Shown here in pieces: positions 22,058 to 28,164 of a DNA stretch of 44,628 bases. Within the stretch, counting starts at the first letter, position 1. Each line of letters begins with the position of its first letter. A model generated the notes under the pieces. That model had not been told where the DNA came from, searched no databases, and saw nothing but the letters and a program-made list of their open reading frames with translations. Source of the DNA: CAIQIA01 sp049317465 (lineage in GTDB: Bacteria > Cyanobacteriota > Cyanobacteriia > PCC-6307 > Cyanobiaceae); contig JBMOIF010000013.1 in assembly GCA_049317465.1 (NCBI GenBank), positions 1-44,628 on the forward strand, read 5' to 3'. Both the position numbers and the translations under genes were made by a program.

Positions 22058-22437
22058 GCGCCAGCTCCCATGGGGCCCTGCTGGTGGCTGCCGGAGCTGT
22101 GCCGGGGGCCTGGCTGCGCTTCCGGCTCGTCAACGGCCTGGCGCCCCGGCTGCCCCGGCGCCACTGGGGCACGGTGACCGTCAACCTCACGGCCTGCCTG
22201 GCCCTGGGGCTGCTGGTGGCCAGGGTGCCGGCGACGGCGGGGCAGGGCCGGTCGCTGCTGCTGCTGCTGGCCACGGGATTCCTGGGCAGCTACAGCACCC
22301 TCTCCACCTTCTGCGGCGAGCTCTGGAGCGAGCTGATGCAGGGGCGGCGCCGGTCGGCGGCGGGCCTGGCGGCGGTCTCGGTGGGGGGCGGTCTGCTGGC
22401 CCTGGCCGTGGGACTGCAGCTCGGCGGCGGTCGATGA
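22054..22437 (+). CDS. crcB: CrcB/Fluc fluoride channel subunit 1
   Basis: A 127-residue protein with four membrane spans. Fluc channels export fluoride as dual-topology dimers. Markers are GAVPGAWLRFRL at the first span (G-x-R-W/F signature), GTVTVNLTACLALGLL in the second span with its Asn, and GFLGSYSTLSTFCGEL in the third span, the GxxGxxTTFSTW-type ion-site motif. GTG is taken as the start because it overlaps the preceding stop as GTGA and gives the normal length. Codons upstream belong to the DCC gene in another frame. It overlaps the second crcB gene by four bases. Confidence 0.9.
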   Translation: MSASSHGALLVAAGAVPGAWLRFRLVNGLAPRLPRRHWGTVTVNLTACLALGLLVARVPATAGQGRSLLLLLATGFLGSYSTLSTFCGELWSELMQGRRRSAAGLAAVSVGGGLLALAVGLQLGGGR

Positions 22438-22829
22438 GCAGCGGCCTGCGGCGCGAAGCCCGGGATCTGGCCCTGGTGGCGGTCGGGGCCGTCCCCGGCG
22501 CCCTGCTGCGCTGGCGGCTCACGGAAGGCCTCGGCGGCGCAGCGGGAGGACCCGACGGGATCACCCTGGCCAACCTGCTGGGCTGCCTGGTGCTGGGGGT
22601 GCTGCTGGCCCACCCCGGCGGCAGCGGTCGGCGGATGCTGGCCGTGGGCATCGGCTTCTGCGGCTCCCTCACCACGTTCTCGACGTGGATGCTGCAGCTG
22701 GCCGATGCACTCCGCGCCGGACGGCCCGTTGCCGGGGCCTGGGTGCTGGCGAGCGGCCTGCTGGGCGGTGTGGTGATGGTGGCCCTGGGCCACCGCGTGG
22801 GCACCCTGCTGAGACGGCCTCGGCGCTGA
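22434..22829 (+). CDS. crcB: CrcB/Fluc fluoride channel subunit 2
   Basis: A 131-residue four-span protein, the second of a tandem pair. It has GAVPGALLRWRLTEGL, ITLANLLGCLVLGVLL with the second-span Asn, and the textbook GFCGSLTTFSTWMLQL motif in the third span. The first copy has a weaker version of this motif, so the pair is probably an obligate heterodimer with the two subunits in opposite membrane orientation, as known for paired crcB genes. The start ATG overlaps the first gene's stop (ATGA). No fluoride riboswitch was seen upstream. Confidence 0.93.
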   Translation: MSSGLRREARDLALVAVGAVPGALLRWRLTEGLGGAAGGPDGITLANLLGCLVLGVLLAHPGGSGRRMLAVGIGFCGSLTTFSTWMLQLADALRAGRPVAGAWVLASGLLGGVVMVALGHRVGTLLRRPRR

Positions 22830-22843
22830 CCGGCCGACGGCCC

Positions 22844-23896
22844 TCAGGCGGGGGGCGGGGGCACCATCCAGACGGTCTGGCTGGCGTCGGCACCGCTGTC
22901 GGGTCCCACGACCACGGGATGGCGGTAGCCGGGGAGGGCCAGCACCGCGAAGACCTCCTCCACCCCGGAACGGAACCACAGATGGGCCACCACGGCGCCA
23001 TCGGCGAGGTCAACCACCGCCAGGCCGCACTGCAGGGGCTGACCGCCCTGCTGCAACGGCAGGCCGCCGAAGACGGCACTCTCGCGGATGCGCGACAGAC
23101 CGACGAAGGCATGGCCGCCAAAGCAGTCGAGGCCGCGGGTGAAGCCCGGCAGCTGCGCCACGACCCGCGACCTGCCGCTGGCGCGGTCAAGGCTGAGCAG
23201 CTGCCCGCGACCGGAATCGAGCAGATGCAGCACGCCGCGGTACAGCCGCGGGGAATGGGGCATCGCCAGATCCCGCAGCACCACCTCACCGCTGGGCACA
23301 TGCAGGAGGCAACCGCCGCCGATCCGCTCATCGCGCCAGCCCTGGTCGCGATCCGTCTCCGCCAGGGCGGTCACCCACAGGGGGCCGGAGCCGTCTTCGG
23401 CCAGGGCCAGACCGTTGAGATGACAGCGGTCTTCGGGCACCCAGCCCGTGATGAAGGGCGGGAGCCAGCGGGGCACGAAACTCCAGGGCGCCTCGAGGGT
23501 CACCAGGCCGTTGAAGAGCGTGTTGACCAGCCACAGCCGTTCCCCGTCCCAGGCCAGGTCGTGGCCGAGCAGCGGCCCGCTGTGATGACAGGTGCGGGCA
23601 AGAAGGGCGATGTCGTGCTCACCCTGCGGGGAGATGCGGGGGGCGATCTCGCGGTTCGCGGGCAGGGTCCAGATGTTCTGGCGACAGCCGACGGCGATGC
23701 CGCCGGCGGTGCGCGCCAGGCCCATGGGCTGGTCAAAACGGCTGAAGCCCAGCCGCAGAGCGCCGTGATGGGAACCGAGGCTCACCACCTGGCCGGCCTG
23801 GTACGTCGAGAGCAGCAGGGACAGCCCCAGACGGTCGAGCAGACCGGGCAGACCGCTGGAGTGGTCGTAGTCGACGTCCACCCCGGCAGGGGTCAT
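22844..23896 (-). CDS. TIGR03032-family protein (beta-propeller-like)
   Basis: A 350-residue protein I place in the TIGR03032 family, whose members are annotated as conserved proteins of unknown function. The N-terminal LGLSLLLSTYQAGQVVSLG and RFDQPMGLART are typical, and repeated blade-like segments follow (GHDLAWDGERLWLVNTLFN, CHLNGLALAEDG, SPRLYRGVLHLLDSGRGQL, LPGFTRGLDCFGGHAFVGLS). The ATG at 23896 overlaps the stop of the 34-residue gene upstream. The frame stays open for 244 more codons, but these are low-complexity and lie over other genes. No signal peptide is seen. The function is unknown; pairing with the tiny upstream gene is the main clue. Confidence 0.82.
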   Translation of the reverse strand: MTPAGVDVDYDHSSGLPGLLDRLGLSLLLSTYQAGQVVSLGSHHGALRLGFSRFDQPMGLARTAGGIAVGCRQNIWTLPANREIAPRISPQGEHDIALLARTCHHSGPLLGHDLAWDGERLWLVNTLFNGLVTLEAPWSFVPRWLPPFITGWVPEDRCHLNGLALAEDGSGPLWVTALAETDRDQGWRDERIGGGCLLHVPSGEVVLRDLAMPHSPRLYRGVLHLLDSGRGQLLSLDRASGRSRVVAQLPGFTRGLDCFGGHAFVGLSRIRESAVFGGLPLQQGGQPLQCGLAVVDLADGAVVAHLWFRSGVEEVFAVLALPGYRHPVVVGPDSGADASQTVWMVPPPPA

Positions 23897-23997
23897 AGGG
23901 CCCGATGGCGGGCCTGGTTGAGGTAACTCATGTCCCGCCCGTCCGCCATGAGAAAACGCCAGCCCAGGCGCAGGGCCCGAAGCAGTGCTGTCGTCAT
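23893..23997 (-). CDS. Small 34-residue protein translationally coupled to the TIGR03032 gene
   Basis: The predicted product begins MTTALLRALRLGWRFL and ends NQARHRAL. AGGAGG sits eight bases before its ATG, the strongest ribosome-binding site I noticed in the window, and its stop overlaps the start of the next gene (ATGA). It is basic and amphipathic, with no cysteine. It could be a leader peptide that governs translation of the next gene, or a small protein in its own right. No family recognised. Moderate confidence that it is translated. Confidence 0.62.
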   Translation of the reverse strand: MTTALLRALRLGWRFLMADGRDMSYLNQARHRAL

Positions 23998-24005
23998 GGT
24001 CGTTT

Positions 24006-24011
24006 CCTCCT
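24006..24011 (-). promoter_or_regulatory. Strong Shine-Dalgarno of the 34-residue gene
   Basis: AGGAGG on the minus strand, eight bases before the ATG at 23997. It fixes the start of the small gene and stands out because most genes here lack a clear Shine-Dalgarno. Confidence 0.75.
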
Positions 24012-24232
24012 GGCGTGGGTCGCGGACGTTGCCATTGCATCGTTGGCTTCCATTGTGCAGAGGGACGGCCGACCTGTCGTGTCCTGCAACACGGTTGCTG
24101 CGTAGTCCACGCTCCACCGCAGCGGGGCGGTCGAGGCGGTCGGGGACATCCGTCCTGACCATGGTCCTCCGCCTCAGGCGCCTCCTCCCAGGCCCCCGGC
24201 GCCGATGATGGCCGCTCTGATGCCCAGCGCCC

Positions 24233-24490
24233 ATGGCCGCCCAGCGAGACCGCACCTACCTGGCGACCTGTGCCCGCCTGGCCAGTGTGCTGCAGCTCAG
24301 CAGTGCCACCGCCCGGCTGCGGGTCGAACAGCTGGCGGCCCGCGAGGGGGTGCGGGATCCCGCCGGCCGCCAGGCCATCGCCGAGCGGCTGCTGGCGGCG
24401 GCCGAAGCCGAGAACGGAGCCACCGGACGGCTGCTGGAGGCCCAGCTGCGCCCCCTGGAGAGTGAGAGTGGGTTCCTCGACGAGGACTGA
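24233..24490 (+). CDS. Small helical hypothetical protein
   Basis: An 85-residue protein, almost all predicted helix (YLATCARLASVLQLSSATARLRVEQLAAREGV, then RQAIAERLLAAAEAE) and ending in the acidic SGFLDED. I do not recognise a family. It is divergent from the TIGR03032 unit across about 235 bases and lies seven bases before the PAP/fibrillin gene, with which it is likely transcribed. In-frame starts upstream (24205) are less likely, because the sequence there looks non-coding. Confidence 0.7.
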   Translation: MAAQRDRTYLATCARLASVLQLSSATARLRVEQLAAREGVRDPAGRQAIAERLLAAAEAENGATGRLLEAQLRPLESESGFLDED

Positions 24491-24497
24491 CCCTCCG

Positions 24498-25055
24498 ATG
24501 CAGGACGAGCTGGTGCAGCTGCTGCAGGGATCCCGGCCGGCCACCGCAGCGGTGCTGCCGCTGATCGAGCAGCTCGAGACCCTCTCCCCCTGCGACCTGA
24601 ATCTTCCGCTCGATCGGCAGCGGCTCACGGGGGTCTGGGAGCTGCGCTGGAGCAGCGGACGCCAGCCTTATCTGCAGCCACAACCCTGGCTCGAGAACCT
24701 GCAGGTGCTGCGGCCGTCGGTGGGTGCGGGGCTCAATCTGCTGCGGGGTCGGGGGCCCCTGGCGGCCTTCGGCGGGGTGGCGGTCGAAGCGGCCCTGACG
24801 CTGGAGGCCCCCCGCAGGGTGCAGGTGCGCTTCCGCCGCGGCGGCTGGATCGGTCCTGCCATCGGACCACTGCAGGCCCGCCTGCTCACGGCGGTGCAGC
24901 AGAGCTTCCCCGCCTGGCTCGACATCACGGTGCTGACGGATCAGCTGCGCCTCTGCCGCGGCAACACCGGCACCGTCTTTGCCCTGCTGCGTCGGCAGGA
25001 CCTCGATCCGGCGGACCTGCTGCCTGACCCTGGCGAAACCACGCCAGCGCCATAG
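24498..25055 (+). CDS. PAP/fibrillin (plastid-lipid-associated) family protein
   Basis: A 185-residue lipocalin-like protein. The family pattern is visible: an N-terminal helix, LTGVWELRWSSGRQPYLQP (the GxWxLxYSS-type first strand), LENLQVLRPSVGAGLN, a run of beta strands (VEAALTLEAPRRVQVRFRRGG) and the C-terminal DITVLTDQLRLCRGNTGTVFALLRR, which matches the diagnostic LRxxRGxxGxxFVL ending. Members bind lipids or quinones near thylakoids and plastoglobules. Start: ATG at 24498, eight bases after the previous stop. Confidence 0.88.
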   Translation: MQDELVQLLQGSRPATAAVLPLIEQLETLSPCDLNLPLDRQRLTGVWELRWSSGRQPYLQPQPWLENLQVLRPSVGAGLNLLRGRGPLAAFGGVAVEAALTLEAPRRVQVRFRRGGWIGPAIGPLQARLLTAVQQSFPAWLDITVLTDQLRLCRGNTGTVFALLRRQDLDPADLLPDPGETTPAP

Positions 25056-25082
25056 AACGGACCCAGGGCATCAGGACAGCCC

Positions 25083-25334
25083 ATGACCGACACCATCCGC
25101 ACGGGCAGCCGCTGCATCACCCTCACCGACCGCTGGGGCCATGACCTGGTGATCTGCGAACTGCCGCCCGACCTCAGCGAACACGAGGTGCGGCGGCTGC
25201 ACGGGCAGATCCTGGCCTGCTTCGCCATGGACCTGGCCTCGGCGGGTGCCCATCCGGGGGAGCGTCGGGTGCTCTCGTGGCCTGAGGTGGTGCAGCGGCT
25301 CGAGGGGCAACGGCGCTCGGAGGGCACTGCCTAG
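25083..25334 (+). CDS. Small hypothetical protein, paralogue A (ITLTDR/SWPEVV type)
   Basis: An 83-residue soluble protein of no known family. It has ITLTDRWGHDLVICELP near the start, a middle helix RRLHGQILACF and a C-terminal LSWPEVVQRLE. The same motifs in the same order occur in the gene at 31352-31594, so the two are paralogues. The ITLTDR-GH-L-ICELP strand pair and the SWPEVV-RLE helix are the conserved parts. It lies just upstream of the Rieske oxygenase gene (nine bases), so co-expression is likely. Function unknown. Confidence 0.75.
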   Translation: MTDTIRTGSRCITLTDRWGHDLVICELPPDLSEHEVRRLHGQILACFAMDLASAGAHPGERRVLSWPEVVQRLEGQRRSEGTA

Positions 25335-25343
25335 GGTGGTGAG

Positions 25344-26657
25344 ATGACAGCCGTCGCCCCCACCAGCCCCTGGCGCGATCACTGGTATGCGGTGGCGGCC
25401 CTGGCGGACCTCGATCCGGGCCGGCCCCTGCCATTCCGACTGCTCGACGAGCCGCTGGTGCTGTGGTTCGACCGTGAGGGCGACCGCTGGCGGGCTTTCA
25501 GCGACCGCTGCCCCCACCGGCTCGTGCCGCTCTCGGAGGGACGGCTGGACGACGCCGGCCATCTGGAATGCCCCTACCACGGCTGGAGCTTTGACGGTGG
25601 GGGCCGCTGCCTCACGATCCCCCAGCAGGAGCAGGGCCAGCGGCCGGGGGTGGGCAGTGCCTGCCGCCCCTGGGCCACCGCCTGCGGCCAGGGGCTGCTG
25701 TTCGTCTTCGCCGGCGACCCGTCCCGGGCCGACGACGTGCCGCTGCCGCTGGTGCCGGCCCTCGACGAAGCGGGCTGGCTGGTGCAGGACACCTTCCGTG
25801 ATCTGCCCTACGACGCCCTGACCCTGCTCGAAAACGTCGTTGACGTGAGCCATGTGCCCTTCACCCACCACGCCACGGTGGGCAAGCGGGAAACGGCCGG
25901 TCCGGTGGACCTCGAGCTGGTGCGGGCCGACGCCGGGGGCTTCGCCGGCCACTGGGCCCAGGGTCCCCGCCGGGGAACCCTGGGCCCGCAGGACACCACC
26001 TTCCTGGCACCGGGCCTGCTGTGGCACGACCTCACGGCGCCGGGCTTCGCCCGCATCCTCACGGTGGTGTATGCGACGCCGATGGCCCCCGGTCGGGCCC
26101 GGCTGGTGGCCCGATTCCCGTTCCGTTTCGAGAAGCCGCTGCTGGCGCGGCTGTTCAACCTCACACCCCGCTGGCTGCGGCACCTGGGCAACAACGCCGT
26201 GCTCGAGGACGACCAGCTGTTCCTGCACCAGCAGGAACGGGAACTGGAGCGGCGCGGCGGCAGCGCTGAGCTGCTGCGGGCCTGCCATCTGCCGACGCCG
26301 GCCGACCGCTACGTGCAGGCGCTGCACCGCTGGGTGCTCGACCACGGCGGCGTGCCCTTCCCCGGCCAGCCCCTGCCGCCGCCGCTGGGCACCCCCGAAC
26401 TGCTCGAGCGGCTGCACAGCCACACCGACCAGTGCCGCAGCTGTCGCGGCGCCCTGCGGCAGCTGGAGCGCATCGAACGCTGGGGTCTGCCGCTGCTGGT
26501 GCTGCTGGTGATTCCCACGGCCTGGGCCGGAGCCACGCTCGTGGGAGCCGTCGGTCTGCTGCTGCTGCTGGCGGGCAGCCTGGGGCTGATGCAGGTGCAC
26601 CGCTGGGTGCGGGGGTTGCGCCAGGGCAGTCCGGTGCCGGCCCGCAACCGGTCGTGA
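25344..26657 (+). CDS. Rieske non-haem iron oxygenase, PaO/Tic55-like
   Basis: A 437-residue oxygenase related to pheophorbide a oxygenase, chlorophyllide a oxygenase and Tic55, which act on chlorophyll breakdown products or related substrates. The Rieske [2Fe-2S] ligands are Cys56, His58, Cys76 and His79 (CPHRL, CPYHGW). The mononuclear iron site is Asn164-x2-Asp167-x2-His170-x4-His175 in ENVVDVSHVPFTHH. A redox CxxC (Cys364, Cys367) in SHTDQCRSCRG and a C-terminal pair of membrane spans (about 381-420) are the PaO/Tic55 hallmarks. Expected at the thylakoid or plasma membrane. Its stop overlaps the GTG of the MscS-type gene. Substrate unproven. Confidence 0.92.
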   Translation: MTAVAPTSPWRDHWYAVAALADLDPGRPLPFRLLDEPLVLWFDREGDRWRAFSDRCPHRLVPLSEGRLDDAGHLECPYHGWSFDGGGRCLTIPQQEQGQRPGVGSACRPWATACGQGLLFVFAGDPSRADDVPLPLVPALDEAGWLVQDTFRDLPYDALTLLENVVDVSHVPFTHHATVGKRETAGPVDLELVRADAGGFAGHWAQGPRRGTLGPQDTTFLAPGLLWHDLTAPGFARILTVVYATPMAPGRARLVARFPFRFEKPLLARLFNLTPRWLRHLGNNAVLEDDQLFLHQQERELERRGGSAELLRACHLPTPADRYVQALHRWVLDHGGVPFPGQPLPPPLGTPELLERLHSHTDQCRSCRGALRQLERIERWGLPLLVLLVIPTAWAGATLVGAVGLLLLLAGSLGLMQVHRWVRGLRQGSPVPARNRS

Positions 26658-27460
26658 CCGCAGCACCGGTGTTGCCGCTGGAACGGTTGCTCACGGCCGC
26701 CGGCCAGGTGCTGCTGATCGCCCTGCTGGTGCGGCTGGCCGACCGGACCCTGCTGCGACGCATCGGCCCGGCCCTGGCGCGGCTGGGCCCCGCCCAGGAT
26801 CTGGCCCCGCTGACCTGGCTCGAACCGATCCTGCGCGGTCTGCTGTGGGTGCTGGGCCTACTGACCTGGCTGCAGCTGCAGGGGTTGCCCTTCTCGACGC
26901 TGCTGGGGGCCCTGGCCGGGGCGGGCATCGGCCTTGGCTTCGCCCTGCAGGGCCCGGCCAGGGATCTGATCAACACCCTCACCCTGCTGATCGACCGACC
27001 CTTCGGGATCGGTGACCGGCTGCGGCTGGAGGAGGGGGCCGTGGTGGTCGAGGGGCGCGTGGAGCGCCTGGGCCTGCGCTGCACCGAACTGCGGGCACCC
27101 GACGGCAGCCTGGTGATGGTGCCCCACGCCACCCTGCTGCAGCGACCCCTGCGGCGGCGGGCGGCCGGCGAGGAGCCCCGGCTCAGCCTCCCCCTGCACC
27201 TGGATGGGGCCATTGACCCGCAGCAGCTGGCGGCGGTGCCCCGGTTGCTGGCGGAGGCACTGGCCACGGCCGATGACCTGCGGCTGGAGAGCTGCCGCCT
27301 GGTGGCCATTGACCGTGAGCGCTGCCGCTTCGAACTGGTGCTGCAGCTGCCGGACGACGCGGGGTCGGCGCCGGCGGACGCGCGCCACCGGGCCCTGCTG
27401 ACCGTGGCCCACGAGCTGCGCCGGCATGGCATGGCCCTGGCGGCGCCGACCAGCCCCTGA
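26654..27460 (+). CDS. MscS-type mechanosensitive channel family protein
   Basis: A 268-residue membrane protein. Two N-terminal spans (RLLTAAGQVLLIALLVRLAD and ILRGLLWVLGLLTWLQL) precede the pore-lining third span with the Gly/Ala-rich GALAGAGIGLGFALQGPARDL, the MscS signature, then the beta domain LLIDRPFGIGDRLRL and the VMVPHATLL segment typical of the family. The GTG at 26654 overlaps the oxygenase stop (GTGA) and gives a standard N terminus; codons upstream are the oxygenase reading frame. It may release osmolytes under hypo-osmotic shock. Coupling to a Rieske oxygenase is unexpected. Confidence 0.9.
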   Translation: MTAAPVLPLERLLTAAGQVLLIALLVRLADRTLLRRIGPALARLGPAQDLAPLTWLEPILRGLLWVLGLLTWLQLQGLPFSTLLGALAGAGIGLGFALQGPARDLINTLTLLIDRPFGIGDRLRLEEGAVVVEGRVERLGLRCTELRAPDGSLVMVPHATLLQRPLRRRAAGEEPRLSLPLHLDGAIDPQQLAAVPRLLAEALATADDLRLESCRLVAIDRERCRFELVLQLPDDAGSAPADARHRALLTVAHELRRHGMALAAPTSP

Positions 27461-27488
27461 AGCGGTACAGACGTACTAGCCTAGGGGC

Positions 27489-27698
27489 ATGCCGACGTTC
27501 CTGCCCCAGCGGCCGCCCTGGCGGCGGTGCCTCTATTGCCACCACTTCGGCTTCTGGGAGGGGCCCCTGGGGCGTTGCGGCCTCCACGGGGTGGTGCTGT
27601 CGCTCGAGATCACCCTCAACCGCCGTTGCACCGACTGGCGGGCGGGCCCCACCGCCCGGCAGCGGTGGAGCAGCTGTGCCCCCCTCGACGACGACTGA
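27489..27698 (+). CDS. Small cysteine-rich hypothetical protein
   Basis: A 69-residue protein with CLYC at residues 14-17, Cys30, Cys47 and Cys63, and conserved-looking Trp and Gly residues (HFGFWEGPLGRCGLHG, RRCTDWRAGP). The CxxC...C...C pattern suggests a small metal-binding or redox fold. I do not recognise a family with confidence. It follows the MscS-type gene by 28 bases and precedes the SepF-like gene by 48 bases on the same strand. Confidence 0.68.
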   Translation: MPTFLPQRPPWRRCLYCHHFGFWEGPLGRCGLHGVVLSLEITLNRRCTDWRAGPTARQRWSSCAPLDDD

Positions 27699-27746
27699 TC
27701 GGCGGCAGAACTTGTCGCCGGCCCGCGGGAGCGCCATCGTGCGCCC

Positions 27747-28004
27747 ATGCAGGACCTGCAACCCTGGGGCCACGAGATCCTGATCCTCCGGCCCCGGGGC
27801 CTGGAGGGTATGGAGGGGGCCGTCGAAGCGCTGCAGAGCCACCAGTCGGTGGTGGTCGATCTGGGGGCTCTCGATGCCGACCAGGCCCAGCGCTACGCCG
27901 ACTTCGTCGCCGGCGGCACCGCCGCCCTCGATGGTCAGGCGGTGCGGGTGAGCGAGCGGGTGTTCGTGTTCGTGCCGGTGTCGGTGCACCTGCGGGAGAT
28001 GTGA
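27747..28004 (+). CDS. Short SepF-like protein
   Basis: An 85-residue protein that consists of little more than the SepF core (the DUF552 fold): ILILRPRGLEGMEGAVEALQ, SVVVDLGALDADQAQRYADFVAGGTAALDG and VSERVFVFVPVSVHL match the strand-helix pattern of SepF, including the DxxQAQR-x-DFxxGG motif. SepF proteins join FtsZ filaments to the membrane. The N-terminal amphipathic membrane anchor and linker of ordinary SepF are absent, so this may be a second, regulatory SepF rather than the main division factor. Confidence 0.8.
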   Translation: MQDLQPWGHEILILRPRGLEGMEGAVEALQSHQSVVVDLGALDADQAQRYADFVAGGTAALDGQAVRVSERVFVFVPVSVHLREM

Positions 28005-28059
28005 GCGTGCCGCCGGCGCTGGCCGGGGTTCGGCGGCGGCGCCCGGGACCGGAGAAAAG

Positions 28060-28073
28060 GTTCGCGACTATAC
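28060..28073 (+). promoter_or_regulatory. NtcA-like box upstream of glnN
   Basis: GTTCGCGACTATAC fits the core GT-N10-AC and differs from the full GTA-N8-TAC consensus in one base (GTT for GTA). It lies 91 bases before the glnN start. glnN is an NtcA target in other cyanobacteria. No ideal -10 box sits at the class II spacing; the nearest good one (TAGGAT, 28131-28136) is about 57 bases further on, so the claim is weak. Confidence 0.35.
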
Positions 28074-28127
28074 AGCAACACACCCAGTCCCTTCTGTTGA
28101 TCAGCAACGGCAGGCCAGCCAGCCGAT

Positions 28128-28137
28128 CCATAGGATC
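28128..28137 (+). promoter_or_regulatory. Candidate -10 region of glnN
   Basis: CCATAGGATC contains TAGGAT (28131-28136), a TAN3T-type -10 box 28 bases before the ATG. The same ten bases precede aroA (38711-38720). No good -35 box is present at 17 bases. Confidence 0.4.
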
Positions 28138-28164
28138 CGGAACAGACCGTCCCCTGGCCGCCGC

